Shown here: positions 1 to 7,675 of the stretch, piece by piece
Layout: each line of letters starts with the position of its first letter
How positions within the stretch are numbered: position 1 is the first letter of the stretch
Translations under genes and position numbers: made by a program
NCBI RefSeq assembly: GCF_002078175.1
Contig: NZ_MWFK01000002.1
Coordinates: 1,488,001-1,552,000, forward strand
Source: Streptomyces sp. M41(2017)
Lineage (GTDB): Bacteria; Actinomycetota; Actinomycetes; Streptomycetales; Streptomycetaceae
Length of the DNA: 64,000 nucleotides
Direction of reading: 5' to 3'
The notes under the pieces: model-generated
Databases searched by the model: none
What the model saw: only the letters and a program-made list of their open reading frames with translations
Told to the model about the DNA's origin: nothing

Positions 1-7
1 TCCCGCC

Positions 8-823
8 ATGCAGACGAATGCCACCTACACCAGTCTTGTCGCGGTCGGCGACTCCTTCACCGAGGGCATGTCGGACCTGTTGCCCGACGGTTCCTACCGG
101 GGCTGGGCCGACCTCCTCGCAGCCCGGATGGCGGCCCGGGCCCCCGGTTTCCGCTACGCCAACCTCGCGGTGCGCGGCAAGCTGATCGGGCAGATCGTCG
201 CCGAGCAGGTCGATGTCGCCGCCGCCATGCGTCCCGACGTGATCACGCTCGTGGGCGGCCTGAACGACACCCTGCGGCCCAAGGTCGACATGGGACGCGT
301 CCGGGGTCTCCTGGAGGAGGCCGTGGAACGGCTCGCCCCGGCCTGCGAACAACTCGTCCTGATGCGCAGCCCCGCGCGCAACGGTCCGGTGCTCGAACGC
401 TTCCGTCCGCGCATGGAGGAGTTGTTCGTCGTCGTCGACGACCTCGCGAAGCGGCACGGAGCGCTGGTGGTCGACCTGTACGGAGCGCCCTCGCTGGCGG
501 ACCCGCGCATGTGGGACGTGGACCGGCTGCACCTGACCGCCGAGGGACACCGCCGGGTCGCCGAGGCCGTGTGGCAGACGCTCGGGTACGACGGCGAGGA
601 CCAGGAGTGGCGCACCCCGATGGGGCCGACGACCCTGCCCGGCTTCGTCTCCCGTCGCACCGCGGACGCCCGCTTCGCCCGGCAGCATCTGCTGCCGTGG
701 ATCGGCCGGCGCCTGACGGGCCGCTCGTCCGGCGACGGCCGCCCGGCGAAGCGCCCGGACCTGCTGCCGTACGAGGTTCCTGTCACGGGAAGCCATGGCA
801 CGGAGTCCGTGCACGGGGGCTGA
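8..823 (+). CDS. SGNH/GDSL-family hydrolase (esterase/lipase-like)
   Basis: A 271-residue SGNH hydrolase. Block I is G-D-S-F near residues 14-17 (nucleophile Ser16), the G-G-L-N-D block lies near residues 83-87, and the D-x-x-H block is D-R-L-H near residues 176-179, so the catalytic set looks complete. There is no signal peptide, which points to a cytoplasmic esterase or acyl hydrolase of unknown substrate. The ATG at position 8 gives the usual family N-terminus just before the first strand. The C-terminal 70 residues are basic and less conserved-looking. The family call is strong; the substrate cannot be told. The upstream context lies outside the window. Confidence 0.9.
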   Translation: MQTNATYTSLVAVGDSFTEGMSDLLPDGSYRGWADLLAARMAARAPGFRYANLAVRGKLIGQIVAEQVDVAAAMRPDVITLVGGLNDTLRPKVDMGRVRGLLEEAVERLAPACEQLVLMRSPARNGPVLERFRPRMEELFVVVDDLAKRHGALVVDLYGAPSLADPRMWDVDRLHLTAEGHRRVAEAVWQTLGYDGEDQEWRTPMGPTTLPGFVSRRTADARFARQHLLPWIGRRLTGRSSGDGRPAKRPDLLPYEVPVTGSHGTESVHGG

Positions 824-1636
824 ATCCGCACTCCGGGCACCCGGGGTCGATCCACTGGACACCGGGCTGGACTGAACCGGCACGGGCGGGCACGTGAACG
901 GCAGGCGCCGCCGCCGGTGCATCCGCGCTGCGGCCGGTCCTGTCACGCGCGGTTGGCGGACGGCTTCCGCCGTGCCTCTCTGTCGAGCGGCACGGCGGCC
1001 ATGCTCCGCATGACAGGCAAGCTACCGCCTCGCGCCGTGGCCTCCACAGGGCGCACGGGGGGCGCTCGACGGCGCGACGCCCTCCGACGGCGCGTGGGGA
1101 AGCGCTCCCGGGCACTACGGCTGGGCCCGGCGTGAGCACCGGGCCCAGCCGACGACCCCTTCAGCTTTGCGGAGCATGGAAAGGAGCCGTCCCACCACCC
1201 GGATCGGATGGCGAGCAACGGGGCCGGCCGGGAACCCGGCCGGGTTCAGCATCCAAGCACTCATGCGGGGACCTGAGAAGTACGCCCCCGGGCGCCACGG
1301 GGCCGACGGGCCGCAGCCGGGCCGCCCGGGCGAACGGCGGAGCGGCGGACTCGTACCTTTTCGCCCTGTCGCGCCATTCGTGGACGGATCAGGGCCGATG
1401 TGCCCCACCGACGCCACCTCGTCACCACGCGGCCGAGGGAGAGAACCGGCCACGCCGAAGGCGTTCGCCTACAGCGCTCGGAGGAGGTTCTGGGCCAGGT
1501 GCAGTACGGGGTTCCGGCGACCCGGTGGACGCGTGACCGTGTTTCCTCTGGTGCAGCGGTGCCGGTGGGCACGGGTGAGAAACAGTCACCCGAAGCGGAG
1601 ACCTCGCGGCTGGGCTGGCTGGATCGCGTCGCTCGG
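824..1636. other. Intergenic stretch of 813 bases without a credible gene
   Basis: No frame here shows the third-position GC pattern or a recognisable protein. The frames that stay open are arginine/proline/glycine-rich by-products of composition. The only clear structure is the hairpin at 1120-1149. The stretch separates the SGNH hydrolase from the 3' end of the gene that follows the sigma factor on the opposite strand. Confidence 0.6.
1120..1149. terminator. Perfect 11-bp inverted repeat, likely transcription terminator
   Basis: The arms GCTGGGCCCGG (1120-1130) and CCGGGCCCAGC (1139-1149) are perfectly complementary around an 8-base loop. There is no T-run, which is normal for GC-rich actinomycete terminators. 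It lies about 300 bases past the SGNH gene and about 490 bases past the end of the gene coming from the right, so it could stop read-through from either side. Confidence 0.5.
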
Positions 1637-3013
1637 CTACCCGTCTCCCCCGTCGGTGCCCGCGGCGGGCGGGGCGGCGGGAGCCAGCGGTCCGTGGGCC
1701 ATGACGATGGCGGCCAGCGGGTACGGCGGACCGGCGGTGCCGCGCAGGACCAGCAGCGGCATGCCGCGTTCGTCCTGTCGCCGTCCGAGCGACAGCCAGA
1801 CGCGGTCGGACCGATCGGTCTGTCCCACGCCGAGGTCGTAGATCCGCCCCCACAGATAGAAGGGATCGGCCGCGGCGTCGCTGGCCTCCTGGAGAAGTTC
1901 GGGGACGCCGTGGGCGGTGAGGTGGACCGCGACGCCGTCGAGGGTCCCGGCGGCCACCTGCGCGTGTCCCGCCGTCCTGGTGCGTACGTTGCGGGCCGCG
2001 CCGATCGCGTCGAGCCAGTACTCCCAGTCGGCCAGACAGGTCGCCTTGATGGCCACGGTGACGCGCTCGCCGTCCGCGGTGATCCGCATGGCCTCCAGGC
2101 GTGCGAGGTGGTCCGACTGGAGGGTCGCGGCGACGGAGACCGCGCGGGCGGAGGCGGTGTCCCATCCGGCGGTGCGGGACCGCGCTGCCGCCGGGCGCAC
2201 CCGTGGCACCTGTCCGTCCACCGGTTCGGGCACCGGCTCGGGCACCGGAGCGACAGCGCGTCCGTGCACACGGTCCGCTGCGGACGGGGCCTCCCGGGCG
2301 GCGGCCTCTTCGCCGCCGACCGCGATCTCGTGTCCGCGCCGAGCCTCGGATCCGGCGGCCACCGCGTACCCGTGGGCGGCCTCAGGTCCGGCGAAGCCCT
2401 CGGCCCCGTCCCCGCCGGCGCTTCCCTGGCCGACCCCGTTTCCGGTCCCGTTCCCGATCCATTTCTCGCGGCCCTTACGGTGCCCGCCGCCGCAGCCGAT
2501 CTCGGGCACCCCCGCGACACCGGATTCATGGCCGTATTCGCGCCGTTGTCGGTGCTCGTGATCGTGATCGTCTCCGCGCCCGCCCTCGCCCTCGGCCTCG
2601 ACTTCGGCCTCGGCGGAGGGACGCCCCGCACCGCGGTCGGCGAGGTGCAGGACGATGGCGCCACGCGCACCCGGGACGAGGGGCAGCGCCGCCGGGCCGT
2701 GGTCGGGCCGGGGTTCGGGTTCCTCGCCGCCCGGCAGCAGCCCCCTGCGGTTCAACGCCGTGGCGATCCGCATCGCGACCTCGCTGGGGTATCCGCAGTC
2801 CTCGACGATCGTGTCCACGGCCACCCGATAGGACTCCGGGCCGTTGCGCCAGGCCTCGACCTGGGTCCGCAGCCGTTCGAGGACTCCGGCGCCGCCGACC
2901 TCCACGAGCCGCCCCTGCGCCTCCAGTTCGGCGACGAACTCCCGCGCGAAAGCGCCGAGTTGATCGGCGAGATCCGCTTCCACCGCCGTCCGGCCCCCGG
3001 GCGCGGGGGTCAT
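1637..3013 (-). CDS. Uncharacterised 458-residue protein coupled to an ECF sigma factor
   Basis: I do not recognise this protein. Its ATG overlaps the stop codon of the sigma gene by 4 bases (ATGA), so the two are translationally coupled. Residues 1-105 look helical and folded. Residues about 110-290 are low complexity (Gly/Glu/Ala/His rich). Residues about 300-440 form a second folded-looking part with W-E-Y-W and F-Y-L-W-G-R-I-Y-D-L patches. There is no membrane segment or signal peptide. An anti-sigma or co-regulatory role is suggested only by the coupling; it lacks the HxxxCxxC ZAS signature. The reading frame also stays open upstream of 3013 inside the sigma gene, but that part is an out-of-frame shadow. 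Confidence 0.7.
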   Translation of the reverse strand: MTPAPGGRTAVEADLADQLGAFAREFVAELEAQGRLVEVGGAGVLERLRTQVEAWRNGPESYRVAVDTIVEDCGYPSEVAMRIATALNRRGLLPGGEEPEPRPDHGPAALPLVPGARGAIVLHLADRGAGRPSAEAEVEAEGEGGRGDDHDHEHRQRREYGHESGVAGVPEIGCGGGHRKGREKWIGNGTGNGVGQGSAGGDGAEGFAGPEAAHGYAVAAGSEARRGHEIAVGGEEAAAREAPSAADRVHGRAVAPVPEPVPEPVDGQVPRVRPAAARSRTAGWDTASARAVSVAATLQSDHLARLEAMRITADGERVTVAIKATCLADWEYWLDAIGAARNVRTRTAGHAQVAAGTLDGVAVHLTAHGVPELLQEASDAAADPFYLWGRIYDLGVGQTDRSDRVWLSLGRRQDERGMPLLVLRGTAGPPYPLAAIVMAHGPLAPAAPPAAGTDGGDG

Positions 3014-3591
3014 GCCGCCACACCCAGGAGCTCGCTGCGCAGCTTGGCCAGGGCCCGGAACTGCAGGGTCTTCACCGCGCCTTCGGTCCGCGCCATGTGC
3101 CGGGCGGTCTCCAGGACCGACAGTTCCATGAGGAAGCGCCGGGTGAGGACTTCGCGCTGGGGCGGCCGGAGTTGGCCGAGCGCCTGGCGCAACAGCTCCT
3201 CGTCCAGGCCGATCAGCACGGTGTCCTCGGTGCTGACGGTGAGATCCTCGTCGAAGCCGAGCATGTCCTCGACGACGAACTCCCGCCGCTGCGCGCTCTT
3301 GCAGTGGTCGATGACCTTGTTGCGCGCGATGGTGATCAGCCACCCCACGAACCCGACACCGCGGTAGGTGAACGTGCCCCGTTTCATCCAGGCGTTGAGG
3401 AAGGTCTCGCCCGTGATGTCCTCGGCGACCTGCCGGTTGCGCACGCGACGCTGTACATAGGCGAGCACCGCGGGGTGGTGCAGTGCGTAGAGCTCCCCGA
3501 ACGCGTCCCGGTCGCCCGCGAGGGCGCGGGCGATCAGGGCCGGTTCTCTGGTGTCGGACCGCGGTGTGGCGGCGTTAGCCTCGGCGATCAA
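3010..3591 (-). CDS. ECF-type RNA polymerase sigma factor
   Basis: A 193-residue sigma-70 family protein with region 2 (residues about 22-95, with the D-I-T-G-E-T-F-L-N-A-W type core) and region 4 (about 130-190, L-R-P-P-Q-R-E-V-L-T-R-R-F followed by a helix-turn-helix). The acidic linker between them is longer than in minimal ECF factors. The start is TTG at 3591, chosen because GGAG lies 6 bases upstream; no other start with a ribosome binding site fits. A palindrome lies directly upstream (3602-3619). The downstream gene overlaps by 4 bases and probably encodes its partner. The target promoters are unknown. Confidence 0.9.
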   Translation of the reverse strand: MIAEANAATPRSDTREPALIARALAGDRDAFGELYALHHPAVLAYVQRRVRNRQVAEDITGETFLNAWMKRGTFTYRGVGFVGWLITIARNKVIDHCKSAQRREFVVEDMLGFDEDLTVSTEDTVLIGLDEELLRQALGQLRPPQREVLTRRFLMELSVLETARHMARTEGAVKTLQFRALAKLRSELLGVAA

Positions 3592-3601
3592 GGCCTACTC
3601 C

Positions 3602-3619
3602 GTTCATGAGTGGATGAAC
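3602..3619 (-). promoter_or_regulatory. Palindrome directly upstream of the ECF sigma gene
   Basis: GTTCAT and ATGAAC flank a 6-base spacer, with arms perfectly complementary. It lies 10 bases before the ribosome binding site/start region of the sigma gene, which suits a repressor operator or an autoregulatory site. There is no direct evidence for the binding protein. Confidence 0.4.
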
Positions 3620-3824
3620 TGTGGTGGGCGGGTGCGCTGACGGTCTGCCGGGCGGCGGATGGTGTGACGGTGTGTTCCGGCCGTGGCCGGCTCCGGGCGC
3701 GTGTGCGGCCCGGGCCTCGTGAGCGAGGTTCGTGCGGTCGCGCGGTGCCCCCGCCGCCGCCTCGCAGCTCCGCACCGTGATCGAGCGGACGCCGAGGCGG
3801 GGCGCAGAGGTCCCCACGACCAGG

Positions 3825-4042
3825 ACTTGCATACGTGCGACTAACTCACAGTCATGCAACATATGCAACTTGCGTACACGTACGCAAGTTGCTTCGCGGT
3901 ACAGCCGCACGACTTTTTGACCTGAACTGGCGTACGAACACTGCCCCTTGGCCTGTCGTGACGAGATCGCTCCAACTGACCTGCGACGATAAGCGCGTGC
4001 AAGTCGTGTGCAAGTTGCATACGTGCGCGCTACTCTCCGGGC
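3825..4042 (+). promoter_or_regulatory. Repeat-rich control region of the XRE gene
   Basis: This stretch of about 220 bases is visibly less GC-rich than its surroundings and is filled with TTGCATACGTGCG-like words. The 13-mer TTGCATACGTGCG occurs at 3827-3839 and 4015-4027. GTGCAAGT occurs twice (3997-4004 and 4008-4015), 11 bases apart. A perfect 13-bp palindrome (GCAACTTGCGTAC / GTACGCAAGTTGC) spans 3865-3892. A -10-like TACTCT (4031-4036) sits six bases before the ATG at 4043, with GTGCAA 17 bases upstream as a possible -35, so RNA polymerase would sit on top of the last repeats. This fits autoregulation by the downstream XRE protein. The rest of the 3592-4042 gap holds no gene. Confidence 0.6.
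3865..3892. repeat. Perfect 13-bp inverted repeat in the XRE control region
   Basis: GCAACTTGCGTAC and GTACGCAAGTTGC face each other across a 2-base spacer (AC). The half-site word GCAACTTGCGTAC is related to the TTGCATACGTGCG repeats nearby, so all are probably binding sites of one dimeric regulator rather than a terminator. Confidence 0.6.
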
Positions 4043-4519
4043 ATGCGGAGCATGGAAGAGTCCCCCCACGAGTCCCGCGGTGAGCGACAAGCTCTCGCAA
4101 GGAGGGTTGGCGAGTACCTCACGAAAGCCGCGACCGCGGCCGGGTACGACGTCCGCCCACGAGCCGGCGGCCGGGCCCAACTGGCCGTCTCGATCGGAGT
4201 GAGCCTGACGACGATCAGCAGAACCCTGGAGGGGAAGACGCTTCCCCTCCCCTCACAACTGACGACATGGGCGTCGGTGCTCGGTCTCGACCAACGGGAG
4301 ATGTTGGTCAACAGCGGCATGCTTTCCCCGGAACACGGGCCTCAGCCGACGATCCGGAGGGTGGCCTCGGCGTCACTCACGCCCGAGGAGGCCATGGACG
4401 CGTGGGGAATCACCGATCTCAGAATCCGCACGATGCTCAACGGGAACATCGTCCAGGCGATCGAGCTCCAGAAAGACCTCGACGCAGGCGACGACCGGGG
4501 GGCCACGGCAAGGGGGTAA
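4043..4519 (+). CDS. XRE-family helix-turn-helix regulator
   Basis: A 158-residue protein with a helix-turn-helix of the Cro/C1 kind at residues about 45-90 (Q-L-A-V-S-I-G-V-S-L-T-T-I-S-R-T-L-E-G-K). A short C-terminal part (residues about 105-158) begins with an S-L-T-P-E-E-A-M-D-A-W-G-I motif of unknown role. It probably represses its own promoter through the repeats at 3825-4042. The ATG at 4043 (or the in-frame ATG 9 bases later) sits about 6 bases from a -10-like box, so the mRNA may be leaderless. A coiled-coil membrane protein follows 6 bases downstream and is probably co-transcribed. The pair is otherwise unrecognised. Confidence 0.75.
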   Translation: MRSMEESPHESRGERQALARRVGEYLTKAATAAGYDVRPRAGGRAQLAVSIGVSLTTISRTLEGKTLPLPSQLTTWASVLGLDQREMLVNSGMLSPEHGPQPTIRRVASASLTPEEAMDAWGITDLRIRTMLNGNIVQAIELQKDLDAGDDRGATARG

Positions 4520-4525
4520 CGAAAC

Positions 4526-5101
4526 GTGGCGTACAGACTGGCAATCGCGTCCACCGCCAGCTGCACAGCCGGCGGGACATTCGTGGGCGAGGGCGTCTGG
4601 CAGTGTACGTGGGAACTGGCGGCCGTCGGGGGCACTCTCCTGACCGTCGGCGTCGCGGGGCTGCTGGCCGCCCTGCTGCGTCACACGCTCAGCCAGGTCG
4701 AGGCCCGCACACGGCGGGACCTCGGGGTGCTGGCGGAGCACCGGAGGCGTCTTGAGCTGGACATGCAGATGCGCGAAACGGACCTGTCCCGGCGCGAGCG
4801 GGCCCTGGCCCGCAGCACCACCCTCACGGCGATGCGGCTCGCGAGTCACGCCAGGGCGGTCGACCAGTCGCGCAACGAGAACGCGGCGCTGCGTGCCAGG
4901 AACGCGCAGCTGATGGAGGAGATCGAGGAGGTCAACGACGAGCGGAACCAGCTGATCACCACCGAACTCAGCCTGGCGCGCGACCGTTTCACCACCAAGA
5001 CGTACGGGGGTCTGCGCGCGGTGGTCGGCAGTGATCAGTCCCATCCGGACCCGCACGCGCGAGCGGGGTACGAGACCCGACCACCGCGCTCGGGATCATG
5101 A
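4526..5101 (+). CDS. Membrane-anchored coiled-coil protein of unknown function
   Basis: A 191-residue protein with one strong hydrophobic segment at residues about 31-51, then a long charged helix (about 55-165) with heptad-like Leu/Arg/Glu spacing that predicts a coiled coil, and a polar tail. The start is GTG at 4526, supported by AAGGGGG 10 bases upstream. It begins 6 bases after the XRE gene and is therefore probably in the same operon. A scaffold or signalling partner controlled by the XRE protein is an inference only. I know no named family for it. Confidence 0.7.
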   Translation: MAYRLAIASTASCTAGGTFVGEGVWQCTWELAAVGGTLLTVGVAGLLAALLRHTLSQVEARTRRDLGVLAEHRRRLELDMQMRETDLSRRERALARSTTLTAMRLASHARAVDQSRNENAALRARNAQLMEEIEEVNDERNQLITTELSLARDRFTTKTYGGLRAVVGSDQSHPDPHARAGYETRPPRSGS

Positions 5102-5182
5102 GTCCGGAGGTCGCCGTCCAGGGATCATGAGGCCGACCCGCGGTACGGGAGCGGCTCTGTTCAGCCGGTATGCTCCGTACAC

Positions 5183-6625
5183 GTGACTGCCGCGCCTGCA
5201 AAGCCCCGTATCCCCAACGTCCTCGCCGGACGCTACGCCTCCGCCGAGCTCGCCACGCTCTGGTCCCCCGAGCAGAAGGTGAAGCTGGAGCGTCAGCTCT
5301 GGCTCGCCGTGCTGCGCGCGCAGAAGGACCTCGGGATCGAGGTGCCGGACGCCGCCGTCGCCGACTACGAGCGCGTCCTCGACCAGGTCGACCTCGCCTC
5401 CATCGCCGAGCGCGAGAAGGTCACCCGGCACGACGTGAAGGCCCGCATCGAGGAGTTCAACGACCTCGCCGGGCACGAGCACGTCCACAAGGGCATGACG
5501 TCCCGCGACCTCACGGAGAACGTCGAGCAGCTGCAGATCCGGCTCTCGCTGGAACTGATGCGCGACCGCACGGTCGCCGTCCTCGCCCGGCTGGGCAGGC
5601 TCTCCGGGGAGTACGCCGAGCTGGTCATGGCGGGCCGCTCGCACAACGTGGCCGCGCAGGCCACCACCCTGGGCAAGCGTTTCGCGACGGCTGCCGACGA
5701 GCTGCTCGTCGCGTACGGCCGCCTCGAGGAGCTCCTCGGCCGCTACCCGCTGCGCGGCATCAAGGGTCCCGTCGGCACGGCGCAGGACATGCTGGACCTG
5801 CTCGGCGGCGACGCGGCCAAGCTCGCGGACCTGGAGCAGCGGATCGCCGGGCACCTGGGCTTCTCGCAGGCCTTCACCTCCGTCGGCCAGGTCTACCCGC
5901 GCTCCCTGGACTACGAGGTCGTGACCGCGCTGGTGCAGCTGGCCGCCGCCCCGTCCTCGACCGCCAAGACGATCCGGCTGATGGCCGGGCACGAGCTGGT
6001 CACCGAGGGCTTCAAGCCCGGCCAGGTCGGTTCCTCGGCGATGCCGCACAAGATGAACACCCGCTCCTGCGAGCGCGTCAACGGCCTCATGGTCATCCTG
6101 CGCGGGTACGCGTCGATGACGGGCGAGCTGGCGGGCGACCAGTGGAACGAGGGCGACGTGTCGTGCTCGGTGGTGCGCCGCGTCGCGCTGCCGGACGCGT
6201 TCTTCGCGCTGGACGGTCTGCTGGAGACCTTCCTGACCGTCCTCGACGAGTTCGGCGCGTTCCCGGCCGTCGTCGCCCGTGAGCTGGACCGCTACCTGCC
6301 GTTCCTCGCGACGACCAAGGTCCTGATGGGCGCGGTGCGCGCCGGTGTCGGCCGCGAGGTCGCCCACGAGGCGATCAAGGAGAACGCGGTCGCCTCCGCC
6401 CTCGCGATGCGCGAGCAGGGCACGGAGCGCAACGAACTGCTCGACAAGCTCGCCGCGGACGAGCGCATCCCGCTGGACCGTGCGCAGCTGGACGAGCTGA
6501 TGGCCGACAAGCTGTCCTTCACGGGCGCCGCCGCCGACCAGGTCGCCGCCGTGGTGGCCCGCGTCGACGAGATCCTGAAGCAGCACCCGGAGGCGGCCGG
6601 CTACACGCCGGGGGCGATCCTCTGA
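5183..6625 (+). CDS. purB: Adenylosuccinate lyase
   Basis: Adenylosuccinate lyase (480 residues, full length) acts twice in purine synthesis: it cleaves SAICAR to AICAR plus fumarate and adenylosuccinate to AMP plus fumarate. The fumarase/aspartase superfamily signature G-S-S-A-M-P-H-K-M-N is at residues 283-292 and the T-S-R-D-L motif at 106-110; the conserved His of the H-N-V block is present near 154. It starts with GTG at 5183. mug follows on the same strand with essentially no gap, so they may be co-transcribed. It is a typical housekeeping gene with no sign of damage. Confidence 0.97.
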   Translation: MTAAPAKPRIPNVLAGRYASAELATLWSPEQKVKLERQLWLAVLRAQKDLGIEVPDAAVADYERVLDQVDLASIAEREKVTRHDVKARIEEFNDLAGHEHVHKGMTSRDLTENVEQLQIRLSLELMRDRTVAVLARLGRLSGEYAELVMAGRSHNVAAQATTLGKRFATAADELLVAYGRLEELLGRYPLRGIKGPVGTAQDMLDLLGGDAAKLADLEQRIAGHLGFSQAFTSVGQVYPRSLDYEVVTALVQLAAAPSSTAKTIRLMAGHELVTEGFKPGQVGSSAMPHKMNTRSCERVNGLMVILRGYASMTGELAGDQWNEGDVSCSVVRRVALPDAFFALDGLLETFLTVLDEFGAFPAVVARELDRYLPFLATTKVLMGAVRAGVGREVAHEAIKENAVASALAMREQGTERNELLDKLAADERIPLDRAQLDELMADKLSFTGAAADQVAAVVARVDEILKQHPEAAGYTPGAIL

Positions 6626-6669
6626 CGCGGCTCACCCCCGCGGACCTGAAGGCCGCCCGCGACCGGCTC

Positions 6670-7170
6670 GTGCCGGATGTCGTCGCGGACGGCCTCTCGG
6701 TGCTTTTCTGCGGCATCAACCCGGGACTGATGACGGCTGCCACGGGTCATCACTTCGCCCGGCCGGGCAACCGGTTCTGGCCCGTGCTGCATCTGTCCGG
6801 GTTCACGCCGCGGCTCATGAAGCCAGCCGAACAGGAGGAACTGCTCTCCTACGGGCTGGGCATCACCAATGTGGTGGCGCGGGCGACCGCGCGGGCCGAC
6901 GAACTGAGCGCCGAGGAGTACCGCGAGGGCGGCCGGCTGCTCGCCGAGAGGGTGGAGCGGCTGCGCCCGGCGTGGCTGGCGGTGGTCGGTGTGACCGCGT
7001 ACCGGGCGGCCTTCGACGACCGGAAGGCGCGCATCGGCCCTCAGAAGCGGACCATCGGATCGAGCCGGGTGTGGGTGCTGCCCAACCCCAGCGGGCTCAA
7101 CGCGCACTGGACCGCCGCGACGATGGCCGAGGAGTACGGCCGTCTGCGGTCGGCCGCCGAGGCCTCCTGA
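6670..7170 (+). CDS. mug: G/U mismatch-specific uracil/thymine DNA glycosylase
   Basis: A Mug/TDG-family DNA glycosylase that removes uracil or thymine mispaired with guanine. The motif G-I-N-P-G is near residues 15-19, followed by a family-typical G-N-R-F-W patch, and the C-terminal N-P-S-G-L-N-A-H-W loop contacts DNA. The first canonical start is GTG at 6670, but family-like sequence (L-T-P-A-D-L-K-A-A-R-D-R) continues upstream in the same frame to a CTG at 6622 that overlaps the purB stop. The true protein may therefore be about 16 residues longer and start at a non-canonical codon. It is probably co-expressed with purB. Confidence 0.9.
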   Translation: MPDVVADGLSVLFCGINPGLMTAATGHHFARPGNRFWPVLHLSGFTPRLMKPAEQEELLSYGLGITNVVARATARADELSAEEYREGGRLLAERVERLRPAWLAVVGVTAYRAAFDDRKARIGPQKRTIGSSRVWVLPNPSGLNAHWTAATMAEEYGRLRSAAEAS

Positions 7171-7171
7171 G

Positions 7172-7615
7172 TCACGGCGGGTCCGTCACGGTGACCAGGG
7201 CCAGGAGCTGTAACGGGAGTTCGCGGCCCCACCGCCCTATGCCCAGGGCGATCCAGCGCTCGCAGCCGTCCGGTCTCCAGAGGTGCAGGTCCGGCACGCG
7301 AGAGCTCAGGTCACCCCAGGGCTCCGGTATGTCCTCACCGCTCGTCGACCGCTCGAGGACACTCGCCAGGCTGACCCACTGCGGAGGACCCCACCGCCGG
7401 GTGAGCAGCTGCGACAGTCCCTCCCGCTCGGCCTCGAACTGCTCCTCCGTCTCCGCGCGCGTCGCGCCGTCCGTGTCCGAGAAGTCCTCGCTCGTCACCA
7501 ACTCGGCCACGTGGTACCCGGGTCCGGCGGTTCCGTCGGCGGAGCGGCCGTGCTCCGCGGGGAACTCCTCGGAGCACAGCCGGTCGATCGTGGCGAGATG
7601 CCGTGCGATGGTCAT
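7172..7615 (-). CDS. Conserved hypothetical protein, 147 residues
   Basis: No family recognised. It is a soluble, acidic protein with several Trp residues (W-G-P-P-Q-W, L-W-R-P-D-G, G-R-W-G) and no signal or membrane segment. The start is ATG at 7615, chosen because TGGAGG lies 6 bases upstream; an in-frame TTG further out is less likely. It converges with mug, leaving 1 base between the genes. A TTGTCAGTG word upstream resembles a DNA-damage promoter element (see the entry at 7623-7645). Confidence 0.65.
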   Translation of the reverse strand: MTIARHLATIDRLCSEEFPAEHGRSADGTAGPGYHVAELVTSEDFSDTDGATRAETEEQFEAEREGLSQLLTRRWGPPQWVSLASVLERSTSGEDIPEPWGDLSSRVPDLHLWRPDGCERWIALGIGRWGRELPLQLLALVTVTDPP

Positions 7616-7622
7616 GGCCTCC

Positions 7623-7645
7623 AGTAAAGCGCCCGGCACTGACAA
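7623..7645 (-). promoter_or_regulatory. Possible PafBC-like promoter element (imperfect)
   Basis: On the minus strand TTGTCAGTG (7645-7637) is followed after 8 bases by TTTACT (7628-7623). The RecA-independent damage promoter known from mycobacteria is TTGTCRGTG, eight bases, TAnnnT. Here the first part is perfect, but the -10 lacks the A at its second position, so the call is weak. Confidence 0.3.
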
Positions 7646-7675
7646 TTGGCGGGGCGTCAGAGGGACCGTCGGCGG

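Noticed and set aside
1168..1181. 14-base match TGCGGAGCATGGAA with the XRE start region (4044-4057)
   Set aside because: A single short match in GC-rich DNA; no extended homology on either side, and the left copy is not in a coding frame.
2543..2568. TTGTCGGTG inside the gene after the sigma factor
   Set aside because: Lies in coding sequence and lacks a TAnnnT box eight bases later, so it is not a damage promoter.
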